Notes under the pieces: model-generated
The model's input: the letters and a program-made list of their open reading frames with translations, nothing else
The model's database searches: none
What the model was told of the DNA's origin: nothing
Assembly (NCBI GenBank): GCA_934635225.1
Contig: CAKTYZ010000007.1
Coordinates: 69,436-133,435 of the forward strand
Reading direction: 5' to 3'
Length of the DNA stretch: 64,000 bases
Origin: an uncultured Kiritimatiellota bacterium
Lineage (GTDB): Bacteria; Verrucomicrobiota; Kiritimatiellia; RFP12; UBA1067
Program-made: the position numbers and the translations under genes
Shown here: in pieces, positions 44,790-54,774 of the stretch
Layout of the letters: each line of letters begins with the position of its first letter
Numbering within the stretch: position 1 is the stretch's first letter

Positions 44790-45737
44790 ATGACGGTCGC
44801 CGAACTGAATCAGCGATTCGGCGCGCCCGGGCGGATCGTTTTCCGCTCGGGCTTTGCCGGGTATCCGAATGCCGTCCTCGCGAACAAGTACGGGTCGGCG
44901 GAAGTCGCGCTTCTCGGCGCGAATACGCTTTCCTACCGTCCAACGGGACTGGGGCCAGTCTTGTTCCGCCCCGCGAAGTCCGACGCGGACTACAATCGCG
45001 GCGACAAGTTCCATGGCGGCATTCCCATCTGCTGGCCACAGTTCGGCAATCGCTTCTCAAGGGACTTGCCTCAGCATGGGTTCGCGTCGAAGCTTGTCTT
45101 CGAAGTGCGGGGCACGGAATATTCCGAGGACATTACGGAGCTGACGCTGGGGCTCACGTCCAGCGGCGAGACGAAGACCGTCTGGCCGCATGACTTCGAC
45201 TTGGAGGTCAAGGTGTCCGTCTCGATGAAGCTGAACCTGACGCTGACGACGACGAACACAGGCGAGAAGCCGCTTGCCTTCAGTTGCGGATTCCATCCCT
45301 ACTTCCTTCTGCGCAACCGCGCGGACGCGACCGTGCGGGGCTTGGACGGCTGCGCTTGCACGGACGGCACGACGCCGGATCTGAAGCGAAGCGTCTGGAC
45401 GGGCGACCTGAAACTGGATTTCGCGCCAGACCACATCTTCGAGATGAAGCCGTCGCCCAAGCATGCGTATGCGATTCTCGATTCGGGGCTGCGTCGCGCG
45501 ATTGCGGTTGCCTCTGGCGGGAATGACTGTGCGGTCGTTTGGAATCCGGGGGCGGAGGCGAAGCTGTCCGATCTTGCGGCGGACGACTGGAAGAAGTTCG
45601 TCTGTGTCGAGCCCGTGTCGGACTGGCCGAGCGGGCGTACGTTGGCGCCGGGGGCGAAGCACGTGCTGGCGGCGGCCGTTCAGGCCCATCTGGAGGATGT
45701 CGGGCTGCACGGTGACGCAGGGGTGAAAATGGTATAA
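44790..45737 (+). CDS. Aldose 1-epimerase / hexose-6-phosphate mutarotase-like
   Basis: 315 residues of the galactose-mutarotase superfamily, YeaD-like subgroup (RGDKFHGGIPICWPQFGNRF with the conserved His; GFHPYFLLRN with the catalytic His; the FVCVEPVSDW Glu near the end). Interconverts alpha and beta anomers of a hexose or hexose 6-phosphate. It follows fucO by 2 nt, so the two are co-transcribed. Confidence 0.85.
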   Translation: MTVAELNQRFGAPGRIVFRSGFAGYPNAVLANKYGSAEVALLGANTLSYRPTGLGPVLFRPAKSDADYNRGDKFHGGIPICWPQFGNRFSRDLPQHGFASKLVFEVRGTEYSEDITELTLGLTSSGETKTVWPHDFDLEVKVSVSMKLNLTLTTTNTGEKPLAFSCGFHPYFLLRNRADATVRGLDGCACTDGTTPDLKRSVWTGDLKLDFAPDHIFEMKPSPKHAYAILDSGLRRAIAVASGGNDCAVVWNPGAEAKLSDLAADDWKKFVCVEPVSDWPSGRTLAPGAKHVLAAAVQAHLEDVGLHGDAGVKMV

Positions 45738-45738
45738 T
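45733..45738 (+). promoter_or_regulatory. -10 box of the ThyX-like gene, near-leaderless layout
   Basis: AATGGTATAAT at the end of the epimerase gene, 11 nt before the ATG at 45750; no ribosome site fits in this gap. Confidence 0.55.
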
Positions 45739-45749
45739 ACGGCCCGACT

Positions 45750-46322
45750 ATGTTTCTCAAATTCATGAACGTCAAGGGATCGTGGCGTGAAGTCGCGGAT
45801 GCGGCGCGCACGACGATCCGTCAGGACGAGGGCACGGGAGAGCCGAGCGCACGCTGGAAAAAGCGCATTCTTCTCGCCGAGCACTCGCCGATTCGCAAAC
45901 TTTGCTTCAACTGGAAGTGGAGCGACCTTCCCTATTGGGTATCCGTCCATCTCGTGCGGCACAAGTTCGGCATCGAGCATTTCGTCTCGACGCAGCGCTC
46001 TGACCGCACGGGGCAGGACCGTGCGGGCGCACGACAGGACGCGCCGGTCCTGCACGAATGCTTCGCGAATGCGCAGGCGGTCCTGTTCATCTCGCGCCGC
46101 CGCCTTTGCGGGCAGGCGAGCCCCGAGACGCGCGCGGCGTGGCGTCTTGTCGTCGATGCGATCGCCGAGAAGGAGCCGGAAGTCGCGGCGTGCTGCGTGC
46201 CGGAGTGCGTCTATCGCGGCTTCTGTCCCGAGTTCAAGCCCTGCGGCTTCTGCGGCACGCCGGCGTACGAGAAGGCGCTCGCGCAGTACCGCGACGTCCC
46301 CCCGCCGTCGGCGAAGAAGTAA
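45750..46322 (+). CDS. ThyX-like (FAD-dependent thymidylate synthase family) protein, divergent
   Basis: 190 residues. ILLAEHSPIRKLCFNWKWSD and SVHLVRHKFGIEHFVSTQRS correspond to the ThyX core and its RHR motif region, but the canonical RHRxxSxNxxSxR motif is altered to RHKFGIEHFVSTQRSDR. The C-terminal part is shorter and Cys-rich (CCVPECVYRGFCPEFKPCGF). It may be an active variant, as in some phages, or have another substrate. Ordinary ThyX is about 220-250 residues. Confidence 0.6.
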   Translation: MFLKFMNVKGSWREVADAARTTIRQDEGTGEPSARWKKRILLAEHSPIRKLCFNWKWSDLPYWVSVHLVRHKFGIEHFVSTQRSDRTGQDRAGARQDAPVLHECFANAQAVLFISRRRLCGQASPETRAAWRLVVDAIAEKEPEVAACCVPECVYRGFCPEFKPCGFCGTPAYEKALAQYRDVPPPSAKK

Positions 46323-46412
46323 ACGCTTCCGAGTCGGCCGCGTCTCCGGACTTTCGGGTTGCAGAGAGAAAAAAGCATTATATAACGGTTCGCGCCGCAG
46401 GACGCTTTTTGC

Positions 46413-46418
46413 TATAAT
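46413..46418 (+). promoter_or_regulatory. -10 box of the GntR/LacI regulator
   Basis: TTTTTGCTATAAT, 29 nt before the ATG at 46448. An ATG at 46428 in another frame would give only a 10-codon peptide. Confidence 0.55.
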
Positions 46419-46447
46419 GTCCACGTCATGCGAAACCGTAGGGAAAG

Positions 46448-47596
46448 ATGCGCGGCCTGATGGGCGAAAAGAAATACCTGTTCGCCTACGAAACGCTCAG
46501 GAACGAGATCCTGTGCGGAAAGTTCTCGTGCCGAACGCCCTTCCCCAGCGTGACGGCCGTTCTGAGGCGCTTCGGCATCTCGCGTCTCACGTCGGTGAAG
46601 GTTTTTGACCGGCTCAAGGCCGACGGCCTCATCTACGCTCGTTCCGGTGCGGGCACTTTTGTGTCACGACGGGGGGCGTTCCGAAAGATAGGCCTCATTT
46701 TCCCTGGCGTCGTTCCCTATTCCGAATACTTTCAGCCGATCGTCAGTGAGATGACGCGTCTTGCGCAGGTCGAGTCATTTGAACTTCGCCTTGGCAACAT
46801 CTGTGCGCCGGATGTCCGGTCTCGGACGCATGAGGTGCGTGAGCTGGCGGCTGCGTTCATCCGAGAAAAGGTTTCGGGCGTCATCTACCAGCCGTTGGAA
46901 TACGTGGATGACGCCGATGACGTCAATGTGCGCATCCTTTCCGTCCTGACGAAAGCGCGGATTCCCGTCGTCCTTCTTGACAGCGACATCCTGCCGCCGC
47001 CTGGACGAAGTCCGCATGACCTCGTGACGATTGACAACGCCGATGCGGGCGAGCGTCTTGCGAACCACCTGTTCGCGAGAGGCGCGAGGAACATCCACTT
47101 CTTTCGTCTGCCGGAAATGCTGCCGACGGTCGCGAAGCGTCTGAGGGGCGTCATTGCCTCCGTGGCCCTGCACGGATGCGTGTGGTCGGAAGCCTGTGTT
47201 CTTGCCGCGCAGCCAGACGACAAAATGCGCATTCGACGCCATCTCCGAAAGAGCCCGAGACCAGATGCATTCGTCTGCGAGAACGACACGGTGGCGGCGG
47301 TCCTCCTTCGGACGCTGGCTGAACTGCGGGTCCGCGTTCCGGAGGACATCATGCTCGCCGGGTTTGACGACATTGAACACGCGCGGCTGACGGTGCCGTC
47401 CCTGACAACCGTCCGTCAGCCGTGTGCGCAGATCGCCGAAACGGCGTTTCGGAGACTCGTCGATCGGATTACGCATCCCGAGTTGGAGCCGATCAGCATT
47501 TCGCTTCCGGCCCCGCTCGTGGTCCGTGGCTCGACGGCGCGGACCGGCCCCGCTCAACAGACGCCCTCAACCAGAAGAAGGAGACAACGCACATGA
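46448..47596 (+). CDS. GntR-type HTH / LacI-type sensor transcriptional regulator
   Basis: 382 residues. Residues 10-75 form a GntR winged helix (YETLRNEILCGKF, FPSVTAVLRRFGISRLTSVK, DGLIYARSGAGTFVSRR). Residues 78-370 form a LacI-family periplasmic-binding-like sensor (IGLIFPGVVPYSEYFQPIV; DAGERLANHLFARGARNIHF; PEDIMLAGFDDIEHARLTVP). AraR of Bacillus has the same hybrid layout. The stop overlaps the start of the LamG gene, so it is the first gene of the mannose/pectin-type locus and probably its sugar-responsive repressor. Confidence 0.88.
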   Translation: MRGLMGEKKYLFAYETLRNEILCGKFSCRTPFPSVTAVLRRFGISRLTSVKVFDRLKADGLIYARSGAGTFVSRRGAFRKIGLIFPGVVPYSEYFQPIVSEMTRLAQVESFELRLGNICAPDVRSRTHEVRELAAAFIREKVSGVIYQPLEYVDDADDVNVRILSVLTKARIPVVLLDSDILPPPGRSPHDLVTIDNADAGERLANHLFARGARNIHFFRLPEMLPTVAKRLRGVIASVALHGCVWSEACVLAAQPDDKMRIRRHLRKSPRPDAFVCENDTVAAVLLRTLAELRVRVPEDIMLAGFDDIEHARLTVPSLTTVRQPCAQIAETAFRRLVDRITHPELEPISISLPAPLVVRGSTARTGPAQQTPSTRRRRQRT

Positions 47597-50500
47597 AAGT
47601 CAGTTCAATAATGACGGCCGTGATGGCTGTGGCGACCGCGTTCTCGGCGGTTGCGGCGGAACGGGTCTACACGCAGGGCGGGGATTCTCGAGGCTTCGTC
47701 CATTTCCCGGTGGGCGACTGGTTGACGGGGGACGGAACTTTCCAGCCAGGCGACGATGTGGTCTATCGGACGTCGTCAGCCGTGGAGAACGTCGCCCACT
47801 TTGTGGCTGTCACGAATGCGCACACGACGTTCGGGTCTCTCGTGACGACGAACCTCGACGTCACGCTTGAGTTTGCCGATTGGAAGACGGGCGCGGGCGA
47901 GATCGGCTTGACGGACCTCTCGGACTGGTCCGGCACGCTTTGGTTCTTCCGCCCGGACACGGTCCGCCTTGCGCAGTCCACGGTGATCCGTCGTCTCCGT
48001 GCGTCCGGACGGGCGCGCCTGACGGTTGCCGACGGTGCGAAGGTCGTCGTCTCGAACCTTGTCGGTCGTGGCACGCTGAAGACGGAGGGTGTCGGCGGCG
48101 AACTCGAGTTGGTCCGCACGTCCGGCGACCTCGCCGGAATCCACTTCTCCGCTGGTGACCTGACGCTCCACGGCGAAAGGAGCGAGACGACGGTTGATGT
48201 CGCGGAAGTCCTGAAACGGGCGGTGATTCATCTTGATGCGCAGGATGCCGCGTCGCTGACGCTCGAAAACGGAAGAGTCAGGGCTTGGAGAGACCCGACG
48301 GGCGGCGGTCAGGCCGTCCAGCAGCTGAAGTCGGCGGGGGCCCCGTATCAGAGTTACATCGACATTCCTCTCCCGGCTTATGTGGCCGACTATAACGGCA
48401 GCGGCAAACCGGTCGTGGACTTCGGCCCCTACAGGACGACGAACGAGATTGATTTCGCGATGTCCGGCGCGTCGTCGCTCAAGTTCGTGAAGGGGGAGTC
48501 TGCCCTGCGTGACAATGCAAGCCATGTCTTTCTCGTCTTTGCCGACAACGATGACCTCTGCCGTGGCACGCCGTTCAATGACTCGTACAACCCTGTCTTC
48601 CAGCGCGCGTCGTACACGGACGGTGCGGTGCGCAACAACAGTCAGACGAAACTCTCCGTCTTGGGGTCGTTGGCCTCTTATGGCAAGACGGCGCACACGG
48701 GACGCGACGCCGCCTACAACGGCTATCCGGTTCAGTCCATGTTCCAGTTCGGCGGCCGTCAGCTGAAAATCTCGGAGATGGACTATCGTCGTGCCGACAA
48801 CACCACACCGTCTGGAGAGAAGCGCGTCGGGGCATTGGCCCGTTCCGGCTTTGACTGTTGGGGCGGCGTCGTGATCGGCGAAATCATCGTCTTCAGCGAC
48901 GAGGACGGTCGCAAGGTCAGTCTCTCGGATGCCGAGCGCGCGGCGGTCAACGACTACCTGCGTCGGAAATGGCTACCGCCCGAGGAGCAGCCGAAGGTAG
49001 CGCTCAACGAGCTCTTCTGCGGCGAAAGCTGCGGAGTGATTCGGGTTCCGGAAGGCGACACGGTGCGCGTGCGGCACTGCATTTCCGCAAAAGACCGGCT
49101 TGTCAAGGACGGGCCGGGCGCGTTGCTTGTCGGAGACTTCTCGACGCGCAAGACGGTTGTTGTTGACGTCAAGGACGGGGCTTTTGGCTTCGCGGCGCGT
49201 AGCGACGTCTCGACGGCCACCCCGGCGCACGGGGCCCGTCACCATTTCGACGCCGATGCCGCCGCTGACGCGATTGAGACGGAAACCGTTGGAGACGTCC
49301 GCTTTGTCACGCGCTGGAGGGACAAAGACCCCGACCACAAGGCGGCCGTGCCGGTCACAAACATCGCCACGAAGACGGCGACGGACGGTTCGCCTGTCGT
49401 CCTTGGGCGGCCGGAGGTACAGGACGGTCTCCTGAACGGGCGGCGCGGCATTTCCCTTGGGACGGGACGCAATCTGGATGAGGTTCGGGCGAACAACTGC
49501 TCAGACGCGTCCGCGCTCATCTACGAGACGTTGCGCGGTCATGACGGGAACCGTGGCCGCGATGGCGACTTCCGCGAGGGGTTTGCGGTCGTGCGATTCC
49601 GTTCGCGTTGGTTCTGCAACGCCTTTGGCACGGATACCGTATGCCAGAACATGGTCAACATGGGCAATGATGCGCGATGGGCTCATCCGGACGCGCTCGG
49701 CGCCTCGGTCGCTTGGAATGGCGTTCCACATGATTTGCAGGACGTGGTTTCCTCGCATTGCAACGAGTTCGGAGTGCTTCGCTTCTCTTGCGGCGACGCG
49801 CAACCGGTCAACGCAATCGGCTTGGACCGCTATGCGCCGGGGGGCATTGGCGGTCTTGACATTTGCGAATACATCACCTATGACCGCATCCTCACGGACC
49901 GGGAGCGCATTGACACGGAGGCGTATCTCATGAAGAAATGGCTTGATCGTGACCACCCGCTTGAAGATGGACCGCAGGTTGCGGAAGTCCGGTTCGCGTC
50001 CGGTCGCGCCGCGAAGCTCGTCGCCGAGACCGATGCGACCGTCGGCGTCGTTGATGCGCCGTCTGGCGATTTGATGAAGTCCGGCGAAGGCCGTCTCGTC
50101 GCGGGTGTGCGTTCGGCGCAGCTCACGGGAGATCTGAAGGTTTCCGCCGGCTCGCTTGCGCTGACGGAAGGGCCGCTTGCGCATGCCCTCGCGAAGGCGG
50201 CGTTTCATGTCGATGCATCGGATGTCTCGACGGTCATCACGAATGCGGAAGGCCTTGTCACGCAATGGAACGACGTGCGTGGCGCGGACGTCTTCTTTGC
50301 GACGAACTGGGAGGACTGGCCGGGCGCGAAGCCGATGGTTGCCGTTGCCGACTGCAACGGACGGAACACGGTCGATTTCGGCACGGGGAACTATGCGAAC
50401 GGCGACGGCATCGGCTGGTCGAAACCGGAAGGGAAGGCCGCATGCGCGGCAGTGACGGACGGTTCGGGCCTCAAGTGGAAGGGCAACCTCCACCTGGTCG

Positions 50501-51309
50501 AAGGCTATCAGGTCTTTCGTCTCAATGAGGGCAAGACCAAGCCTCCGATCGTCGGCGGCACGTCCACCTGCCATTTCCATCCCGACGACACGTACATCAT
50601 TAGCCAAAAGCCCGCGAACATCCATCCGGACATCATGGCCAACACCGGAATGTGGATTGACGACGCAACGTGTCGTCCGTTCGGCGGCGGTGCCGAGTCG
50701 GCATGGGCGACATACGGCCCGACGGACGGCTATCGCCTTTACGGCTTCGCGGTCACGAACCTGACGGCGGCGACTTATCCAGTTGGTGGCGCGTTTGCCT
50801 ACGAACGCCATCAGAAGACCGGGGGACTGAGGCTGGCCGAAGGCATCTACTTCTCCCAGCCGCTCACGGAGGAGGAGCGTCAGGCCGTGATGGGGTATCT
50901 GCGGCACAAGTGGCAGGCCTTTGGCGACGGCATTGCCCTGAAGCCCTTGTCCATTGATGTGGCGAAGGGTGCGTCGCTGGCGCTCGACGGCATTGACTTG
51001 TCGGCGGCCTCCTATTGCTTCGAGATTGACGGGGATGGCGCCGTCGGCACGTTGAACGTCAGGGGAACTCTTGATTTCGGCGAACAGACGATCCTCACGC
51101 TTTGTGCGCCGACGGGCTTCCGGCTTCCGCCCGCTGCCGACGAGATGTCGCTGACGCTCTTCACGGCGGATGCCGTCGCAGTTGGCGGCAGGATTGTCCT
51201 TAATGTGGATGAGGGCATCCGCCAGCATGCAGCCGTGCGGCTGGATTTGCGTGAGAAGTCCGTTGGAATCAAGCTCTTCCGCAAGGGTCTCGTCTTCGTC
51301 ATCCGATAA
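47593..51309 (+). CDS. Giant secreted LamG-like surface protein with three repeats
   Basis: 1238 residues with a signal peptide (MKVSSIMTAVMAVATAFSAVAA). Three jellyroll units each open with a His-x-Asp-Ala motif (VIHLDAQDAASL, RHHFDADAAADA, AFHVDASDVSTV). They close with acid-rich helices ending in Tyr-Leu-x-x-Lys-Trp (DYLRRKW, AYLMKKW, GYLRHKW). The C-terminus is RKGLVFVIR. The same unit type occurs in the LamG gene at 23050. Starts with an ATGA overlap of the regulator and has AAGGAGA upstream. It may capture or display glycans for the following GH28-GH92 enzyme; direct evidence is lacking. Confidence 0.78.
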   Translation: MKVSSIMTAVMAVATAFSAVAAERVYTQGGDSRGFVHFPVGDWLTGDGTFQPGDDVVYRTSSAVENVAHFVAVTNAHTTFGSLVTTNLDVTLEFADWKTGAGEIGLTDLSDWSGTLWFFRPDTVRLAQSTVIRRLRASGRARLTVADGAKVVVSNLVGRGTLKTEGVGGELELVRTSGDLAGIHFSAGDLTLHGERSETTVDVAEVLKRAVIHLDAQDAASLTLENGRVRAWRDPTGGGQAVQQLKSAGAPYQSYIDIPLPAYVADYNGSGKPVVDFGPYRTTNEIDFAMSGASSLKFVKGESALRDNASHVFLVFADNDDLCRGTPFNDSYNPVFQRASYTDGAVRNNSQTKLSVLGSLASYGKTAHTGRDAAYNGYPVQSMFQFGGRQLKISEMDYRRADNTTPSGEKRVGALARSGFDCWGGVVIGEIIVFSDEDGRKVSLSDAERAAVNDYLRRKWLPPEEQPKVALNELFCGESCGVIRVPEGDTVRVRHCISAKDRLVKDGPGALLVGDFSTRKTVVVDVKDGAFGFAARSDVSTATPAHGARHHFDADAAADAIETETVGDVRFVTRWRDKDPDHKAAVPVTNIATKTATDGSPVVLGRPEVQDGLLNGRRGISLGTGRNLDEVRANNCSDASALIYETLRGHDGNRGRDGDFREGFAVVRFRSRWFCNAFGTDTVCQNMVNMGNDARWAHPDALGASVAWNGVPHDLQDVVSSHCNEFGVLRFSCGDAQPVNAIGLDRYAPGGIGGLDICEYITYDRILTDRERIDTEAYLMKKWLDRDHPLEDGPQVAEVRFASGRAAKLVAETDATVGVVDAPSGDLMKSGEGRLVAGVRSAQLTGDLKVSAGSLALTEGPLAHALAKAAFHVDASDVSTVITNAEGLVTQWNDVRGADVFFATNWEDWPGAKPMVAVADCNGRNTVDFGTGNYANGDGIGWSKPEGKAACAAVTDGSGLKWKGNLHLVEGYQVFRLNEGKTKPPIVGGTSTCHFHPDDTYIISQKPANIHPDIMANTGMWIDDATCRPFGGGAESAWATYGPTDGYRLYGFAVTNLTAATYPVGGAFAYERHQKTGGLRLAEGIYFSQPLTEEERQAVMGYLRHKWQAFGDGIALKPLSIDVAKGASLALDGIDLSAASYCFEIDGDGAVGTLNVRGTLDFGEQTILTLCAPTGFRLPPAADEMSLTLFTADAVAVGGRIVLNVDEGIRQHAAVRLDLREKSVGIKLFRKGLVFVIR

Positions 51310-51331
51310 AAAGCAAAGGGAGAAAAGAGAA

Positions 51332-54300
51332 ATGAATCAGATCAAAGGGCTTACGGCGGCTGTCGTCGCAGCGGTGGCCGTTTGGACCGCTGAGGGCGCG
51401 ACACGGCGAAATCTTCAGGTGGAGATTGACGCGGCCTCGGCGAAGGGGGGCGGAATCGTTCGCGTGCCGGCGGGCGAATGGCTGACGCCGGGCGTTTGCC
51501 TCAGGAGCGGCGTGACGCTGGAACTCGAGGAGGGCGCGCGTCTGGTGGCGACGACGAATCTGAGCGAATACGCCGACCGGCGGGCGTTCGTCTTTGCCGA
51601 AGGCGCAACGAATGTCGCGCTTGTCGGCACAGGCACGATTGACGGACGCGGCGGCTTGTTCCCGGTTCGCGATGGGGCTCCGAATCGCCCGAAAGGAGTC
51701 CTTTTCCGTAACTGCCGCGACTTCCGCATCGAGGGCGTGCGCCTGGAGGCGCCGGCGGCCTGGACGCTTCATCTTCAGGGCTGTGACGGCGGCGTCGTCC
51801 GGGGCGTCCGGATCTTCAGCCACGTCAACTTCAACAATGACGGCATCGACATTGAGGCGGCGAACCTGCTCGTCGAAGACTGCGACATCGACTCTGACGA
51901 TGACGCGCTCTGCTTCAAGAGCGAGCTCCGGGACTTCACGGTCGAGAACGTCGAGGTGCGCAACTGCCGCCTCTCTTCAAACTGCAACGCAATCAAGTTC
52001 GGGACGACTTGGTTCGGGAAGGGACGGAACATCCTCGTGCGCGACTGCACGATTCGACCGCGCGTCAACTCGCGTCTGCGCAAGTGGCATGAGGCACGGG
52101 TTCCAGGCGGTGTCCCGGACGCGCCGCAGGGTCTGGGCGGAATCGTCCTTGAGAGCGTGGACGGCGGCTGGTTGGAGGATGTCACCATCCGCGACATCAC
52201 GATGGAGGGAGTCCAGACGCCGATTGTCGTCCGGGCGGCCGCCCGGCACACGAACCCGGACGGCGAGACGCGACTCCGCAACATCCTTATCGAGAACGTG
52301 AAGGGCACCGCCCTGAGCCGGATCGCCTCGTCGATCACCGGCGTCCCCGGAGGGAAACGCCCGACGGGCATCACCTTGCGCAACGTCGAGTTGACGATGC
52401 CCGGCGGCGCGACGGCGGCGATGCAGCCAGCGGCCCGTGTGCCGGAAGCCGCCGACTCGTACCCCGAAAACCGCATGTTCGGGCATGTTCTGCCCGCCTG
52501 GGGCCTCTATGTCCGCCATGCGGACGGTGTGACGCTTGACAACGTGAAGCTGCATCTTGCGGCGGCGGACGTTCGGGCGGAAGCGGTCGTGACGAGCGAT
52601 GCGGACGTCGCTTGCTCGGGTTGCAACTTTGTCCCTGTCGCCCGCGAGGATGAGCGGCCGATTGACTGCGTTGATCCGTTCATCGGCACGTCTGGCATGG
52701 CGAACTGCTTCCCAAGCGCCTGCGTTCCTTTCGGGATGATTCAGGCGGGGCCGTGTTCGGGATCGCATGCCTGGAAGTACTGCGGCGGCTACCAAATTGC
52801 CGACAGGAAGCTTTACGGGTTCGTCCAGGACGCCATCAGCGGCACGGGCTGCGCGGATCTCGGCGACATTCTCCTCCAGCCGTTTGACGGCGATCCGGAG
52901 GACGCGGACTATCGGGCGACGAAGGGCCGTGAGACGGCGAGTCCCGGCTATTATTCGGTCGTCTACCCGAAAAGCCGAAACCTTCGGACGGAGGCGACGT
53001 GCCGCGAGCATACGGCGTTCTGGCATTTCACTTATGCGCCGGATGCGCGGCCACGTCTGCTTGTCGATCTCCAATGGGGGCACACGACGCGGCGCGACTT
53101 TGCCCATCGGGTGAAACTCTGCGACGTGTCTTTCCCCGACGCCCATACGATGACCGGACACCTGCGCATCACGCAGTGGGTAGACCGGGACCTGTACTTC
53201 TGCCTGAAGTTCAACCGATCCATGACGCCGCACAAGATCGCCCCACGCTCGAAGGGCCTCGGTGACCGCCATGTGCTTGACTTTTCATTCGAGCCCGGAA
53301 CAGGTCGGCATCTCGCGGTCAAGGTCGGACTTTCGGCGAACAGTGTCGCCGCTGCGGCCCGGAACGTCCGGGAAGAGATCCCTCACTGGAACTTCCGACG
53401 GGTGCGCGAGGAGGCCGAAGCCCGATGGGGAGCGTTCTTCGACCGCGCCCGGATGAAGGGGACGTTTGAACAGAGACGTACGTTCTACACCTCGATGTGG
53501 CATCTCGGCATCGCGCCGAACGACATCGGTGACTGCGGAGAGGGCCCGTTCTACTCGACGCTTTCGTTCTGGGACACCTTTCGTGCGGCGCATCCGCTCT
53601 TCACGCTGCTCGTGCCCGAGCGCGTGCCCGACATGGTCAACAGCACGCTCCGCTACTTCGACACGAACGGTTTCCTGCCGATTTGGGCGCTTTGGGGCAA
53701 GGACAACATGTGCATGATCGGCACGCATTCGGTGCCCGTCGTCGTTGACGCGTTCCTGAAGGGCTTCGGCGGCATCGACTGGAAGAGGGCCTATGCCGCG
53801 GTCAAGACGACGCTGACGACGAAAACGCCGGGGCGAATCAAGGGAGATTTCGACCTCGTGGACAGATACGGCTACTATCCGTGTGACGTGATTCGGGGCG
53901 AAAGCGTCAGTCGCCTCCTCGAATGCGCTTACGACGACTGGTGCGCAGGGCAAATGGCCGAACGGCTGGGCGAGACGGCGGACGCGGCGTTCTTTGCCCG
54001 GCGCGCGCGCAACTATCGCAACGTCTTCGACAAGTCCCTCGGACTCATGCGCGGGCGGCGCACAGACGGCTCCTGGCGAGAGCCCTTCGATCCGCTCCTT
54101 CTCGGACACGGCGCCAACAACGACAATGACTTCACCGAAGGCAATGCGTGGCAGTACACTTGGCATGTCATGCAGGACCCCTACGGGCTCATCGACCTCT
54201 TTGGCGGCAAACGGGCGTTCGCGGCGCAACTTGACCGCCTCTTCAGCCAAGAGTCGGTCGTTTATGGGCACGACAAGCACGACGTCACGGGACTCATCGG

Positions 54301-54739
54301 GCAATATGCGCACGGCAATGAGCCAAGCCATCATACGGTCTACTTCTACCGGTTTGCCGACGAGCCGCACAAGACGGCCGCGCTTGTGCGGGAGATCTGC
54401 GACAGGTTCTACCGCAATACGCCGGACGGTCTGTCCGGCAACGACGATTGCGGACAGATGAGCGCGTGGTATCTCTTCTCGGCGATGGGCTTCTACCCGT
54501 TCAACCCCTGCGGCGGCGATTATGTTCTCGGTGCGCCTCAAGTGCCGGAGGTGACGCTTGCGCTTCCGGGAGGCAAGACCTTCACCGTCGTCGCAAGGGG
54601 ACTGTCGAAGGCGAACAAGTTCGCGAAGTCCGTGGCTCTGAACGGCCAGCCGCTGGACGGGTTCGTTCTTCGGCACGCCGACATCCTGAAGGGCGGCGTG
54701 CTGACGTTCGAGATGACGGCTGAGCCGAAAGGACGTTGA
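51332..54739 (+). CDS. Bifunctional secreted glycosidase: GH28-like plus GH92
   Basis: 1135 residues with a signal peptide (about 1-23). Residues 24-430 are a right-handed beta helix of the GH28/pectate type (GTGTIDGRGG; FNNDGIDIEAAN; DCDIDSDDDALCFKSE). The usual third GH28 motif (GHG) is replaced by SNCNAIKFG, so specificity may differ from polygalacturonase. Residues 440-1130 are a GH92 exo-alpha-mannosidase (VDPFIGTSGMANCFPSACVP, GHGANNDNDFTEGNAWQYTW, YAHGNEPSHH, GNDDCGQMSAWYLFSAMGFY). Both catalytic regions appear intact. Followed by sugar isomerase, kinase and aldolase genes, consistent with mannose as a released sugar. Confidence 0.88.
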   Translation: MNQIKGLTAAVVAAVAVWTAEGATRRNLQVEIDAASAKGGGIVRVPAGEWLTPGVCLRSGVTLELEEGARLVATTNLSEYADRRAFVFAEGATNVALVGTGTIDGRGGLFPVRDGAPNRPKGVLFRNCRDFRIEGVRLEAPAAWTLHLQGCDGGVVRGVRIFSHVNFNNDGIDIEAANLLVEDCDIDSDDDALCFKSELRDFTVENVEVRNCRLSSNCNAIKFGTTWFGKGRNILVRDCTIRPRVNSRLRKWHEARVPGGVPDAPQGLGGIVLESVDGGWLEDVTIRDITMEGVQTPIVVRAAARHTNPDGETRLRNILIENVKGTALSRIASSITGVPGGKRPTGITLRNVELTMPGGATAAMQPAARVPEAADSYPENRMFGHVLPAWGLYVRHADGVTLDNVKLHLAAADVRAEAVVTSDADVACSGCNFVPVAREDERPIDCVDPFIGTSGMANCFPSACVPFGMIQAGPCSGSHAWKYCGGYQIADRKLYGFVQDAISGTGCADLGDILLQPFDGDPEDADYRATKGRETASPGYYSVVYPKSRNLRTEATCREHTAFWHFTYAPDARPRLLVDLQWGHTTRRDFAHRVKLCDVSFPDAHTMTGHLRITQWVDRDLYFCLKFNRSMTPHKIAPRSKGLGDRHVLDFSFEPGTGRHLAVKVGLSANSVAAAARNVREEIPHWNFRRVREEAEARWGAFFDRARMKGTFEQRRTFYTSMWHLGIAPNDIGDCGEGPFYSTLSFWDTFRAAHPLFTLLVPERVPDMVNSTLRYFDTNGFLPIWALWGKDNMCMIGTHSVPVVVDAFLKGFGGIDWKRAYAAVKTTLTTKTPGRIKGDFDLVDRYGYYPCDVIRGESVSRLLECAYDDWCAGQMAERLGETADAAFFARRARNYRNVFDKSLGLMRGRRTDGSWREPFDPLLLGHGANNDNDFTEGNAWQYTWHVMQDPYGLIDLFGGKRAFAAQLDRLFSQESVVYGHDKHDVTGLIGQYAHGNEPSHHTVYFYRFADEPHKTAALVREICDRFYRNTPDGLSGNDDCGQMSAWYLFSAMGFYPFNPCGGDYVLGAPQVPEVTLALPGGKTFTVVARGLSKANKFAKSVALNGQPLDGFVLRHADILKGGVLTFEMTAEPKGR

Positions 54740-54774
54740 CCGCGAGAGTCGGGCGGAAGCAGGAGAAATGTCAA

